DNA from: an uncultured Latescibacterota bacterium
GTDB taxonomy: Bacteria > Latescibacterota > UBA2968
Direction: 5' to 3'
Assembly (NCBI GenBank): GCA_951812755.1
Contig: OX638329.1
Span: forward strand, 1,907,339-1,971,338
Length of the DNA stretch: 64,000 bases
The position numbers and the translations under genes were made by a program. Positions 32,595-40,789 of this stretch are shown one piece after another (within the stretch, counting starts at the first letter, position 1; each line of letters opens with the position of its first letter). A model generated the notes under the pieces. It ran no database searches. It was not told the DNA's origin and saw only the letters and a list, made by a program, of their open reading frames with translations.

Positions 32595-33710
32595 TTAGTG
32601 TGAGGAGTCGTTAATCAGGCGGCGAACGACTTCGGCGGGATCGCCAGTGAGGGCGAGGAGGTCCATTTGCCGTTGTGCCCAGGTGGGTTGGTGCGCCATG
32701 TCGAGGACGTGTTTGAGAAAATGCACGCAATTGAGCTGTTCGGCCATGGGGAGCAGGCCTTCGACGAGTTCCTCGGTTATTTGTGGGACGGATTTGAGGT
32801 CGTGAGAGGTGGAATCGACCAGTTGTGCTTCGATGCCGTATCGCGAGGCGTGCCATTTGTTTTGGCGGATGAGCATGGGGTGGCTGTCGCGTTGATAGAT
32901 TCCCTGGTCGATTTCGTCGGATAGGTGGCAAATTAAACACTGTATTAGTGCGACCAATCCCAATGTGTCTTCGAGAGTGCCGGGAATGTCGCAAATGCGG
33001 ACTTCAACGGTGCCAAATGCGTGGTGCGGGCGCACGTCCCACCAGATTTCGCGGATGGATTCGATATAGCCGGTGTCGATGAGGTGGTTGATCAGCCAGA
33101 CATATTCACTCCAGTTGCGCATTAAGGGGGGCAGCCCAGCGGTGGGGAGGCCCTCCATTACTTTTGATCGCCAGGAGTGCAAGCCCGTGACCCGACCCTC
33201 CCAGAATGGGCTGTTGCAAGAAAGCGCCAGCAAGACGGGTAAATAGCGCAGAATCCGGTCGCAGATCATTATGGCTTTGTCGCCGCTGTTGACGCCCACG
33301 TGTACGTGGAGGCCAAATGTGACCAGTTGTCGGGCAGTGTCTTGAAGCATATTGACGAGGCCCATGTATCGGTCATTGGGTGTGATTTTTTGTTCGCGCC
33401 AGGTGGAAAATGGGTGCGTGCCCGACCAGTAGAGTTGGACATTCTCGGCGGCTGCTACGCTGGATAGCGTCTGGAGTTTTGGCTTGAGGTCGGCTTCTAC
33501 ATGGCTGACACTTTCACATATATCGGTGTTGATTTCGACATAACACTGCATTAGTTCGGGCTTGATTTTGTCGGCATATTCGTCGGGAATGCGATTGAGA
33601 ATCGCGGCATTTTTGCTGCACAAAGCCATGGTGTTGGCATCGACCAGAGCCAGTTCTATTTCCACGCCGAGGGTGGGTTGGGTACTGGGATTAAATTCAA
33701 GTCGGGTCAT
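32595..33710 (-). CDS. GCS2 (YbdK-type) glutamate-cysteine/carboxylate-amine ligase
   Basis: The 371-residue enzyme belongs to the type 2 glutamate-cysteine ligase family. G-V-E-I-E-L-A-L-V-D near the start carries magnesium-binding glutamates, and F-G-L-H-V-H-V-G-V and F-G-T-V-E-V-R-I-C-D are typical. Family members ligate an amino acid amine to a glutamate-like carboxylate with ATP; whether it makes gamma-glutamylcysteine here is unproved. An upstream in-frame extension exists, but the ATG at 33710 is preferred because GGAG lies six bases before it. It overlaps the end of the M20 gene by 14 bases, so translation is coupled. Confidence 0.88.
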   Translation of the reverse strand: MTRLEFNPSTQPTLGVEIELALVDANTMALCSKNAAILNRIPDEYADKIKPELMQCYVEINTDICESVSHVEADLKPKLQTLSSVAAAENVQLYWSGTHPFSTWREQKITPNDRYMGLVNMLQDTARQLVTFGLHVHVGVNSGDKAIMICDRILRYLPVLLALSCNSPFWEGRVTGLHSWRSKVMEGLPTAGLPPLMRNWSEYVWLINHLIDTGYIESIREIWWDVRPHHAFGTVEVRICDIPGTLEDTLGLVALIQCLICHLSDEIDQGIYQRDSHPMLIRQNKWHASRYGIEAQLVDSTSHDLKSVPQITEELVEGLLPMAEQLNCVHFLKHVLDMAHQPTWAQRQMDLLALTGDPAEVVRRLINDSSH

Positions 33711-34920
33711 GGCAATCTCCATTCTTTTTCCGCGATGGATCGAAATAGTTGACGACGCTACGCGCGAGTATTTTGGCACCTATGACCAGGGCGCGTTCAT
33801 CAATGTCGAAGTCGGGTGCATGCAAAGGCGGGGCACTTCCCCGAGCAGGCATGCACCCCAGGCGAAACAGGCTGCCGGGCACATGGTCGAGATAATTGGC
33901 AAAGTCTTCGCCACCCATACTCGGTTTGGCAATGGCCTGAACGTGTGATCGACCCAATAAATCGGTAGCATTTTGGCGGATCAGTTCTGTGAGTGTGGGG
34001 TCGTTATTGACCGATGGTGGGCCAGTGAGAAAATGAACATCAATTTGCGTGTCGGTGAGATTGGCTATGCCATTGGCAATCTTGAGAATGTGATCCATGG
34101 CATGGGCCTGGGTTTTGTTACTGAGGGTGCGAAGGGTGCCGCGGAGCAGAGCCTGGCCGGGTATGACATTGGGATTTTCGCCTGCAGAGATATGCCCAAT
34201 TGAGATGACAACCGGGTCATAGGTATCTACATTGCGAGGCAATGATTGATAAAGCGCAATGATGACCTGGGCAGCAGCGGCGATGGGGTCTCGCGTTTCT
34301 CGGGGGCGTGCGGCATGTCCGCCCCGGCCCTGGATGCAAATTTCTATTTCGGCACAATTGGCTGTGAGCACGCCCTTGCGTATGCCCACAGTACCTGCTG
34401 GACGCGAGGGGTCGAGGTGAAGACTGAGGAGGCCACAGACGTTTTTGAGGGCACCAAAGGCGATCAGGTCCTTGGCGCCGCGGTTGGTTTCTTCAGCAGG
34501 TTGAAAGATGACGCGCCAGTACACAGGCCACGGCAATACCTGGTCGCATTCCAGAAGGCCCAGAACCGCACCGAGCACGGTGGCTGTATGACCATCATGT
34601 CCGCAGGCGTGCATCACGCCGGGTACGCGACTGCGATAGGGCACGTTTTTTTTTGTATCTTGTATGCGAAGCGCGTCGATATCGGCCCGCAGGCCTATAC
34701 GCGTGTTTCCCAATGTATTGTCGGCTATAACGCCACAACCTCTGGGACCTATCTGTACATGGCATCTGGTCTGTTGTAACAATTTGACGAGATAACGCGT
34801 GGTTTCCACTTCGCGACCGCTGGGTTCGGGATACATGTGCAGATCTCGGCGGACGCGTACAATTTTTTGCCGTTGAGCGTCGATGGCACGGTCGAGTTTT
34901 TGCATCCATGTGTTGGGCAT
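33697..34920 (-). CDS. M20 family amidohydrolase
   Basis: A zinc-dependent M20 peptidase-family amidohydrolase of about 407 residues, related to hippurate and IAA-amino-acid hydrolases. The N-terminus R-R-D-L-H-M-Y-P-E-P-S is followed by metal-site segments H-A-C-G-H-D-G-H-T-A and F-Q-P-A-E-E, and near the end G-G-E-D-F-A-N-Y-L. It releases an acyl group from an N-acyl amino acid or a similar amide in the cytoplasm; the substrate is unknown. The ATG at 34920 gives the family-typical start. The gene is coupled to the ligase downstream, suggesting linked amide chemistry (inference). Confidence 0.9.
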   Translation of the reverse strand: MPNTWMQKLDRAIDAQRQKIVRVRRDLHMYPEPSGREVETTRYLVKLLQQTRCHVQIGPRGCGVIADNTLGNTRIGLRADIDALRIQDTKKNVPYRSRVPGVMHACGHDGHTATVLGAVLGLLECDQVLPWPVYWRVIFQPAEETNRGAKDLIAFGALKNVCGLLSLHLDPSRPAGTVGIRKGVLTANCAEIEICIQGRGGHAARPRETRDPIAAAAQVIIALYQSLPRNVDTYDPVVISIGHISAGENPNVIPGQALLRGTLRTLSNKTQAHAMDHILKIANGIANLTDTQIDVHFLTGPPSVNNDPTLTELIRQNATDLLGRSHVQAIAKPSMGGEDFANYLDHVPGSLFRLGCMPARGSAPPLHAPDFDIDERALVIGAKILARSVVNYFDPSRKKNGDCHDPT

Positions 34921-35110
34921 GTTTCTTAAGATAGGAAGAATTTTTTTTTGCGCTATAAATTGTTTCAAGCGGTTCGCACGCTTGTGCGCGATTTGACAAG
35001 TCAAATACTTGAATGTCTATTTACTCTTGACTTCCTGTCGTGTATGGTTGAAATTAGACTGTCATTTTTGTAACGATAGATAAACCGAAGATTTTTCTAA
35101 GGAGCGTATT

Positions 35111-35344
35111 ATGTGGCGACGACAAGAAGTACATCGCGATTTTTTTTGGATTGGGGTTGTTGCTGGCTTTGCCATCGTTGGCCTCGCCGTTGTGGGATTT
35201 CTGTTGGGAACGGAAATGGGGCGAAATACGCGTACGCGTCTGGGACAGACCGTTCAACGTGTGCGTAGCCGCATCAATGGGAAATCGAAATCCAATGGTT
35301 CAACAGAATCTCAGGAATCACCCGCTGAAGAATATATAGATTAG
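35111..35344 (+). CDS. YtxH-like small membrane protein
   Basis: 77 residues with one N-terminal membrane helix (about 11-33) containing the glycine-rich F-L-L-G-T-E-M-G-R, then a basic amphipathic helix (Q-T-V-Q-R-V-R-S-R-I) and a polar tail. This is the YtxH/gas-vesicle-like small stress protein layout. AAGGAG precedes the ATG by six bases. A terminator follows. Confidence 0.72.
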   Translation: MWRRQEVHRDFFWIGVVAGFAIVGLAVVGFLLGTEMGRNTRTRLGQTVQRVRSRINGKSKSNGSTESQESPAEEYID

Positions 35345-35410
35345 GAAGCGTTCCAGGATGGGGTGTTTCTGGATTGAACTACCCGAGTGGTTAACCGATA
35401 AGAGGTGAGA

Positions 35411-35454
35411 CGCGAGAAGTAAAACGCGAGAGCGTTTTTACTTCTTGCGTTTTT
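35411..35454 (+). terminator. Terminator after the YtxH-like gene
   Basis: An imperfect inverted repeat (CGCGAGAAGTAAAACGC against GCGTTTTTACTTCTTGCG) is followed by a T run. It ends only about eight bases before the TrmH-family ATG, so some readthrough may supply that gene. Confidence 0.65.
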
Positions 35455-35461
35455 GTATGTG

Positions 35462-35965
35462 ATGAATTTGCTCTCCAAACCCGATGGATATCCCATTTAT
35501 GCTGTTGTGGAAAATGTTCGTTCACTGTTTAATGTGGGCGCGATTTTTCGCTCGGCAGATGGGGTCAATGCATCGGGAATTTATTTAACGGGGTTTACGG
35601 GATGTCCCCCGCGCAAGGAAATCAGTCGCGTGGCTTTGGGCGCAGAAGAGACCATGCCCTGGCATTACGAACGGGATACAGAAGAGGTAATTGGCGGTTT
35701 GCGCTCACAAGGTGTGCAGGTGGTTGCATTAGAGCAAACGCCAGATAGTGTCGATTTTCGGACTTTTTGCTATCGCTGGCCGGTGGCTGTAATTTTGGGC
35801 CATGAGGTGACGGGCGTGCGTCCTGAGACACTGTGTTTGTGCGACGGCGTTGTACATATTCCAATGTTGGGAACAAAAGTGTCTCTAAATGTGTCTGTAG
35901 CTACAGGGATTATGCTTTATGAATTGTTGTCCGTTTTTGAGGGGCAACGAGATGGGGAAGTGTGA
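35462..35965 (+). CDS. TrmH/SpoU family RNA 2'-O-methyltransferase
   Basis: The 167-residue SPOUT methyltransferase has motif 1 N-V-R-S-L-F-N-V-G-A-I-F-R-S-A-D, motif 2 V-I-L-G-H-E-V-T-G-V and motif 3 I-P-M-L-G-T-K-V-S-L-N-V-S-V-A. The last part forms the knotted SAM site. It probably methylates a ribose in tRNA or rRNA; the position cannot be read. In-frame TTG and GTG codons precede the ATG at 35462, and no good ribosome site is visible because the terminator hairpin lies immediately upstream. Confidence 0.9.
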   Translation: MNLLSKPDGYPIYAVVENVRSLFNVGAIFRSADGVNASGIYLTGFTGCPPRKEISRVALGAEETMPWHYERDTEEVIGGLRSQGVQVVALEQTPDSVDFRTFCYRWPVAVILGHEVTGVRPETLCLCDGVVHIPMLGTKVSLNVSVATGIMLYELLSVFEGQRDGEV

Positions 35966-35977
35966 GGTGTGAAAGCG

Positions 35978-36015
35978 ATCCGCAGATGACGCAGATGAAC
36001 GCAGATAAAAAAGAG
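35978..36015 (+). repeat. STRR-like dispersed repeat, CGCAGATG phrase
   Basis: Three successive units, CCGCAGATGA, CGCAGATGAA and CGCAGATAAA, run into AAAAGAGGGGG and a G-rich stretch. The same order of phrases recurs near 52,428. The element fills the gap after the TrmH gene; no gene lies here. Confidence 0.65.
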
Positions 36016-36067
36016 GGGGTGGGGACCGGGGCTGATTGGGGCACTTCTTACGTCTTAATTCTCAATG

Positions 36068-36082
36068 AACTGCTATGCAGTT
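36068..36082. promoter_or_regulatory. Dyad AACTGC-TAT-GCAGTT upstream of the YVTN gene
   Basis: A perfect six-base inverted repeat with a three-base centre, 55 bases before the ATG of the propeller gene, in an AT-rich stretch. Possible operator; no regulator gene is adjacent. Confidence 0.3.
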
Positions 36083-36137
36083 GTACATTGTTCCTTAATT
36101 TTCAATTTTTAATTTTCAATTCCAAGGACGTATCCCG

Positions 36138-37340
36138 ATGAATTTACGCTTTTGCGCTGTGCTGTGTATGCTTATGGTCCTGAATGAAGGGGAACTGCGG
36201 GCTGACACGCGCGTGTTCTGGGTGGCTAATGGCCCTATGGCATCGGATTTTGATGGCGATGGTAAGGTGACGTTTACCGATTTTTTGTATTTTATCAATA
36301 ATTTTAATGTGAATTCAGAGGATGAGAGCTATGATCCCCGCACGGATTTAAACGAGGACGGGATCACGAATTTTAACGATTTTTTGGCATTTAGTTCTTC
36401 TTATGGTCAAGCGAAGACACCTGCTGAACCGAGCGGAGATCGATATATTATTTATGTGGCGGATTCGGATGATAGTTCGGTTATGGCACTGGATTTTGAT
36501 TCACACCTGATACTGGATTATATGCCCTATCGCGGTCCGGGTGGGGTGGTGGTGTCTGCGGATCAGCAGTCGATTTATGTGACGGAGGTGTTTGGGTTTT
36601 TCAAGATGGACACGCGCCATCAGGTGGAGTTTAGCGTGCCTGTTGAATCGCGGGGCAAAGCGGTGTTGAGTCTCGATCAGACGCGTGCTTATGTGACCGA
36701 TCAAGTACAGGACCTGGTTCGCGTGGTGGATGTGGTGAATGGCGTTACCGTAGATTCTATCCAGGTGGGAGATCGCCCATTTGATGTCACGCTCGCGCCC
36801 GATGGCACAAAGTTGTATGTGGCAAATCTAACCGATCAAAATGTGGTCGTTGTCGATCTGGCAACGATGACGGTTACGGCGAGGATAATTATCGGTGATT
36901 TTCCGGGAGAGATATCAATTACGCAGGATGGGGCGCGTGCTTATGTGACAAATGTGAGGCGCGGTGTGATTTCCGTTTTGGATCTCAATACCAATCAGGT
37001 GGTGGGCGCGCTTCAGATTGATCAGGGGGGGTCGTTTGGTGCAGAGTTTTCGCCCGACAAAAGTTTGTTGTACGTAAGCGCGCAGGGCGCGTTGTTGGAA
37101 ATTGATGTGGCGCACAATTTGATTGTTCGCACATTGCGGTTGGGGAATGATTCGACGGTACTCGGGGTCTCGCCCGATGGCTCTCGGGCTTATGTTACAA
37201 CGCTTGTGCGACAGGCTGGTGGACCGGGACTTACGGTGGTGGATTTGAATGAGTGGAAGATTCTCGGACGGTTACGGGGGTTCTTTTACCCGAGGGAGAT
37301 CGCGTTTCGGACTGTGCCGAGGATAATGGAACCTCAGTGA
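36138..37340 (+). CDS. Dockerin-like, YVTN beta-propeller surface protein
   Basis: The 400-residue secreted protein has a signal peptide (1-22) and two dockerin-like calcium loops (D-F-D-G-D-G-K-V-T-F-T-D-F-L-Y-F and D-L-N-E-D-G-I-T-N-F-N-D-F-L-A-F). A seven-bladed YVTN-type propeller (about 105-390) follows, with repeated A-P-D-G-T-K-L-Y-V-A-N and I-T-Q-D-G-A-R-A-Y-V-T-N. The dockerin-plus-propeller plan is the same as in the protein at 30212, though the propeller family differs. It probably acts outside the cell; the ligand is unknown. A terminator follows. Confidence 0.85.
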   Translation: MNLRFCAVLCMLMVLNEGELRADTRVFWVANGPMASDFDGDGKVTFTDFLYFINNFNVNSEDESYDPRTDLNEDGITNFNDFLAFSSSYGQAKTPAEPSGDRYIIYVADSDDSSVMALDFDSHLILDYMPYRGPGGVVVSADQQSIYVTEVFGFFKMDTRHQVEFSVPVESRGKAVLSLDQTRAYVTDQVQDLVRVVDVVNGVTVDSIQVGDRPFDVTLAPDGTKLYVANLTDQNVVVVDLATMTVTARIIIGDFPGEISITQDGARAYVTNVRRGVISVLDLNTNQVVGALQIDQGGSFGAEFSPDKSLLYVSAQGALLEIDVAHNLIVRTLRLGNDSTVLGVSPDGSRAYVTTLVRQAGGPGLTVVDLNEWKILGRLRGFFYPREIAFRTVPRIMEPQ

Positions 37341-37367
37341 GACCAGTGTGATCTATGAAGAGACGAG

Positions 37368-37393
37368 AAGCGACCTTAATGGTCGCTTTTTTT
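37368..37393 (+). terminator. Terminator after the YVTN gene
   Basis: AAGCGACC-TTAAT-GGTCGCTT followed by Ts. It overlaps the 3' end of the convergent amidotransferase gene. Confidence 0.88.
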
Positions 37394-38083
37394 ATTTGGT
37401 AGCAACAGGTCGAGACATTCCGCCAGGAGGATATTGATGCGCTCAAACGCGTGTTGATCTGCCAGTATTTCGTCAGGGGGCTGAATATAGGGCGCACCGA
37501 CGATTTCGTGCCTACAGTGATCGACCAATGCCCGGGCGGCGTTGGGCGTTGTTTCCAGGTGGAATTGCAATGCGAGGATCTGATCGCCTACGGAGAATGC
37601 TTGATTCGTGCAGGCACGGCTTTTGGCGAGATGAGTCGCGCCGCAGGGGAGGTCAAATGTGTCGCCATGCCAGTGAAAAACTTCGCCGGCATTGGAGAGT
37701 ATCTTTTCTATTGAATTGCTGGGCGCCGCTTGTATGCCCTCAATGGGAAACCAGCCGATTTCTTTGTGGTCGTTGGGATAGATTTTTGCACCGAGTACTT
37801 CGGCTATGAGTTGGGCGCCCAGGCAGACACCCAATATCCGTGTACCGGTATCTATTGCCTGTTTCAAAAATTCCTTCTCTCGTATGAGCCAGGGGTAGTC
37901 GCGTTCGTCATAGACGCCCATGGGTCCCCCCATGACGACCAATAGGTCAATTTCATCAGCTGATGGCAATGCCTCATCGGCAAAGAGGCGCGTGCGCGAA
38001 ATTTGAGCGCGACGCGCTTTTGCCCAGGATGCAATGCTGCCGAGGCCCTCGAATGGCACATGCTGAAGATAGTGCAGTTTCAT
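37376..38083 (-). CDS. Class I glutamine amidotransferase-like protein (GuaA-N type)
   Basis: The 235-residue protein has the glutaminase fold. The nucleophile elbow G-V-C-L-G-A-Q-L-I-A and the later H-W-H-G-D-T-F and L-Q-F-H-L-E segments supply Cys and His of the triad. V-V-M-G-G-P-M-G-V-Y begins the domain. Stand-alone members act with unknown partners or cleave gamma-glutamyl compounds. The ATG at 38083 is used because the more upstream codon is TTG. It follows the Gfo/Idh/MocA gene by four bases and is co-transcribed with it. Confidence 0.9.
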   Translation of the reverse strand: MKLHYLQHVPFEGLGSIASWAKARRAQISRTRLFADEALPSADEIDLLVVMGGPMGVYDERDYPWLIREKEFLKQAIDTGTRILGVCLGAQLIAEVLGAKIYPNDHKEIGWFPIEGIQAAPSNSIEKILSNAGEVFHWHGDTFDLPCGATHLAKSRACTNQAFSVGDQILALQFHLETTPNAARALVDHCRHEIVGAPYIQPPDEILADQHAFERINILLAECLDLLLPNKKSDH

Positions 38084-38087
38084 GATT

Positions 38088-39086
38088 TCAAGAAATGTCA
38101 ACGGGTTGTTGTGTTCTCATGGACTCGTAGATGGCGTCCATTGTTTTCATATTGCCGATGCTGTTTTCGGGTGGGATGCGGTGCGGTTGCCCGGTGTCGA
38201 GGCAATCGCACAGATGGTGGAGTTGGTTCAGGAATTGAAAGATGGGTTCAAATTCATGGGTTTCAACGCCGTCGCGGGTGTGAACCTCAAGGGTCGTGGG
38301 TTGGTTTTCGTTGTTCCATGCGCGTTCTGTTCGCAACATGCCATTGGTGCCTGAGATTTCAAAATATTGTGAGGAGGCCATTTTGAAGCTAAAGGTGAGT
38401 TGTGCAGTGACATGATTGGGAAATTCGTAGATGGCGATAATTGTTTCATCCACTTCTTCTCCAAATTCTCCCGTGGCATAGACGCGGATGGGATCGGCGT
38501 TGGCTATGAAGCGAGCGTGATGGGTGTTGTAACACCCCAGATCATAGACTGCGCCACCGCCTTTTTCTTTGTTGAAACGCCAGTTGAGTTCGGGTTTTCG
38601 GCGGTCGTCTGAAACACCGGTGCAAAAGGTGCTGCGAATGTTGCTCAGGGTTCCGATTTTTCCACTGTCGAGAATTTCTTTGGTTTTGAGATGTAAGGGG
38701 TGATGGCGAAATTTGAAGGCTTCGGCGAGGAGGATATTGTTGGCTTTGGCGCATACAACCATTTCTCGGCATTCTGCAGCGGTTTGTGTGATGGGTTTTT
38801 CGCAGAGGATGGCGCGGACTTTTTGCGATTTCGCGATTTGATTGCTCAGGCTGGCGTGAAAGCGGCCCCATGTGCAGATGATGGCGATGTCGAGGTTTTC
38901 ATTGTCGAGCATCTGGTCGAGATCTGTATAACCTTTTCGGACGTCAAATTCGCCGCGATATCTCTCAACTGCTTCGGGCAAGACATCGCAGACTGCAACG
39001 ATTTCTGCGCGGTCAGATTGTGCAGTAGCCCGACCATGAGCACGCGAGATACCGCCAGCACCAACAATACCAATGCGATAAGACAT
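38088..39086 (-). CDS. Gfo/Idh/MocA family oxidoreductase
   Basis: The 332-residue NAD(P)-dependent dehydrogenase has a Rossmann motif I-G-I-V-G-A-G-G-I-S at the start, the family motif C-E-K-P-I-T-Q-T near residue 95 and Y-D-L-G-C-Y-N in the C-terminal domain. These enzymes oxidise or reduce sugars, inositols or their derivatives. The substrate is not evident. The ino1 gene in this window raises the possibility of inositol metabolism, but the genes are far apart. Confidence 0.92.
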   Translation of the reverse strand: MSYRIGIVGAGGISRAHGRATAQSDRAEIVAVCDVLPEAVERYRGEFDVRKGYTDLDQMLDNENLDIAIICTWGRFHASLSNQIAKSQKVRAILCEKPITQTAAECREMVVCAKANNILLAEAFKFRHHPLHLKTKEILDSGKIGTLSNIRSTFCTGVSDDRRKPELNWRFNKEKGGGAVYDLGCYNTHHARFIANADPIRVYATGEFGEEVDETIIAIYEFPNHVTAQLTFSFKMASSQYFEISGTNGMLRTERAWNNENQPTTLEVHTRDGVETHEFEPIFQFLNQLHHLCDCLDTGQPHRIPPENSIGNMKTMDAIYESMRTQQPVDIS

Positions 39087-39364
39087 GTGAAATTCCCCGG
39101 ATGTTTAGAGACAATCTCGAATGTTGGTAGCATTCGGATTGCCTTTCGCACAGTGATCAAGGAGATAATAGTGTATTGCCAATTATTATCGCGAGCAAAA
39201 ATACACAGGCATACCACAAAATGCAAGCTGCCCATCACCGGTCACAATCGCACACTTCGGAATAAAAGTGTTGGGATGCTATAAAGTACAAGCCCGGATT
39301 TGCAATGGAAACTTCAGCAAAAGCTCATTCGGGCTTTTAATAGGTGTTTCGTTTATTTGAAAAC
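39087..39364. other. Intergenic stretch with an orphan hairpin
   Basis: No gene is supported. At 39290-39336 AAGCCCGGAT pairs with ATTCGGGCTT around a 27-base loop and is followed by TTTT on the plus strand, without a gene before it. It could end a small RNA or be chance. Upstream of the oxidoreductase gene a TTGCAA/TATAGC pair on the minus strand is a weak promoter candidate. Confidence 0.4.
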
Positions 39365-39414
39365 AGCATAAAAAAAGGGATGCGAGTAGTATGGCATCCC
39401 TTTTTTTATGCTGT
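39365..39414 (-). terminator. Twenty-base perfect hairpin, terminator of the coiled-coil gene
   Basis: Arms at 39365-39384 and 39395-39414 are perfect complements, with GGGATGC/GCATCCC at the apex and A7/T7 in the stem. It can work in both directions but lies 12 bases after the coiled-coil gene stop. Confidence 0.88.
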
Positions 39415-39426
39415 GTAACGACAAAG

Positions 39427-39981
39427 TTACGCAAATTTCAATATAATCGTCATGAAACTCATCACCAGTGTCAAAAAAGCAACACCGCCTGTCATAGTCC
39501 AGAAGATACGTTGATCAACTTTGTCAAACCGCGTATCGACGTAATTTCTAAATTCCTTTTGTTCTTCCTGGATCCCGTCAAACCGCGTATCGACGTAATT
39601 TCTAAATTCCTGTTGTTCTTCCTGGATCCCGTCAAACCGATTATCGACGTAATTTCTAAATTCCTTTTGTTCTTCTTGAATCCCGTTAAAACGATTATCA
39701 AAGGTATTTTGAATCCCATCAAACCGCGTATCGACGTAATTTCTAAATTCCTTTTGTTCTTCTTGAATCCCGTCCAATGTCGCTTTAATACTTGTAGTCA
39801 GTGACTCCAGTTTGACAAGGCGTATATCATGCTGTTGGATAATCTTCATATTCTGTTGGACTTGTTTATCCAACCGTTTCAGTATATCACCTTGATCTTT
39901 GCGACTGTCCTCTAACCTCTCGAGTATTTTAATTTGAGTTTGATTGTAAGAGTCCAGAGTCTGAAGATAGGTCTCAGACAC
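39427..39981 (-). CDS. Coiled-coil repeat protein with C-terminal membrane anchor
   Basis: 184 residues: a long coiled coil (about 1-155) containing 18-residue repeats G-I-Q-E-E-Q-K-E-F-R-N-Y-V-D and R-F-D, three full and others shortened, then one membrane helix (about 160-182) at the C-terminus. The DNA repeats are 54 bases long and nearly identical, so copy number probably varies between strains. Layout resembles Borrelia Bdr proteins and bacterial DUF1640-like tail-anchored proteins. Function unknown. The first codon used is ATG at 39981; its ribosome site is poor. Confidence 0.75.
   Translation of the reverse strand: MSETYLQTLDSYNQTQIKILERLEDSRKDQGDILKRLDKQVQQNMKIIQQHDIRLVKLESLTTSIKATLDGIQEEQKEFRNYVDTRFDGIQNTFDNRFNGIQEEQKEFRNYVDNRFDGIQEEQQEFRNYVDTRFDGIQEEQKEFRNYVDTRFDKVDQRIFWTMTGGVAFLTLVMSFMTIILKFA
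39523..39773 (-). repeat. Tandem 54-base coding repeats
   Basis: Units start near 39523, 39577 and 39631, followed by a shortened 33-base unit and another full one near 39718. They encode the G-I-Q-E-E-Q coiled-coil repeats and differ at only a few bases. Confidence 0.85.
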
Positions 39982-40143
39982 TAACTACACCTGTCCCCTC
40001 ATCTGTCCCAGCCATGAATACACCTCCGTCAATAGACTATCAACAGTACTAAAACCATATTCATCTAAACAAAGCCTGCACAAAATATAGCCTATCAGGG
40101 TGCAAAGTCAAGCCCCTCAGCCTTTTGAGCAAAAACCAAATTC

Positions 40144-40767
40144 TCAGGCCAATATATCCAAGATATGTCGTGCGACAGATTCAGCCAGTATGGCAGAGCC
40201 TTCTTTTGAAAAATGCACATTGGCGGGGAGTTGTATATCGTCAAGGCGTTCTATAGCATAAGTATAGAGGTCATGTGTGGGAATGCCGTGTGCATCCATG
40301 ACTTTTTGCGCGATGGCGTTGTATTCAACTTCGTCGCCGGGTTTGCGGATGGATGTGCCTTCGGGAACTGGTGTGGTGGCGCACCAGATCAGTTTGGCAC
40401 CGGTTTGTTTGAGGCGTTTGACGAGGGTGTCGAGGTTTTGTTCGTATTGGTTGGCAGGCACTTGATGTTGACCTTGCGGTGGATCGACGCGCTCACCCTG
40501 TTCTGTCATATAGACGATGTCGTGTAAGCCCCAGTTGAAGTGGATGACATCCCAGGAACCGTCACCGAGCCAGTTTTCGATTTCTTCTATGCCGCGTTTT
40601 GTCGGTCCGCAGTTGGTGAGCGGGCGGTGGAGATTGGCTTTGCCTTTGAGCAGTTCGCGCACGGGCAGGGTATAGCCAATGGAGATGGAGTCCCCAATGA
40701 TCAGTACGCGAGGAAGGCCGGGTTCGTCTTCAATGGGTTCAAATGCTGGGTTATTGTTGGGGGGCAT
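40144..40767 (-). CDS. SGNH/GDSL-type hydrolase
   Basis: 207 residues from the ATG at 40767 (AAGGAGAA site). The catalytic serine lies in [10 protein letters not shown]. Gly and Asn blocks are visible in W-G-L-H-D, and the C-terminal D-x-x-H equivalent is N-V-H-F-S. No signal peptide is present. SGNH enzymes cleave acyl or acetyl esters, often on carbohydrates. The gene follows the sulfatase gene by 22 bases, so the pair may act on the same sulfated and acylated glycan (inference). Confidence 0.88.
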   Translation of the reverse strand: MPPNNNPAFEPIEDEPGLPRVLIIGDSISIGYTLPVRELLKGKANLHRPLTNCGPTKRGIEEIENWLGDGSWDVIHFNWGLHDIVYMTEQGERVDPPQGQHQVPANQYEQNLDTLVKRLKQTGAKLIWCATTPVPEGTSIRKPGDEVEYNAIAQKVMDAHGIPTHDLYTYAIERLDDIQLPANVHFSKEGSAILAESVARHILDILA

Positions 40768-40789
40768 GAGGTTCTCCTTTTTATAGGTC

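Noticed and set aside
39523-39773. Regularly spaced repeats suggestive of a CRISPR array
   Set aside because: The 54-base units are contiguous without spacers and encode a coiled coil in frame. There are no cas genes.
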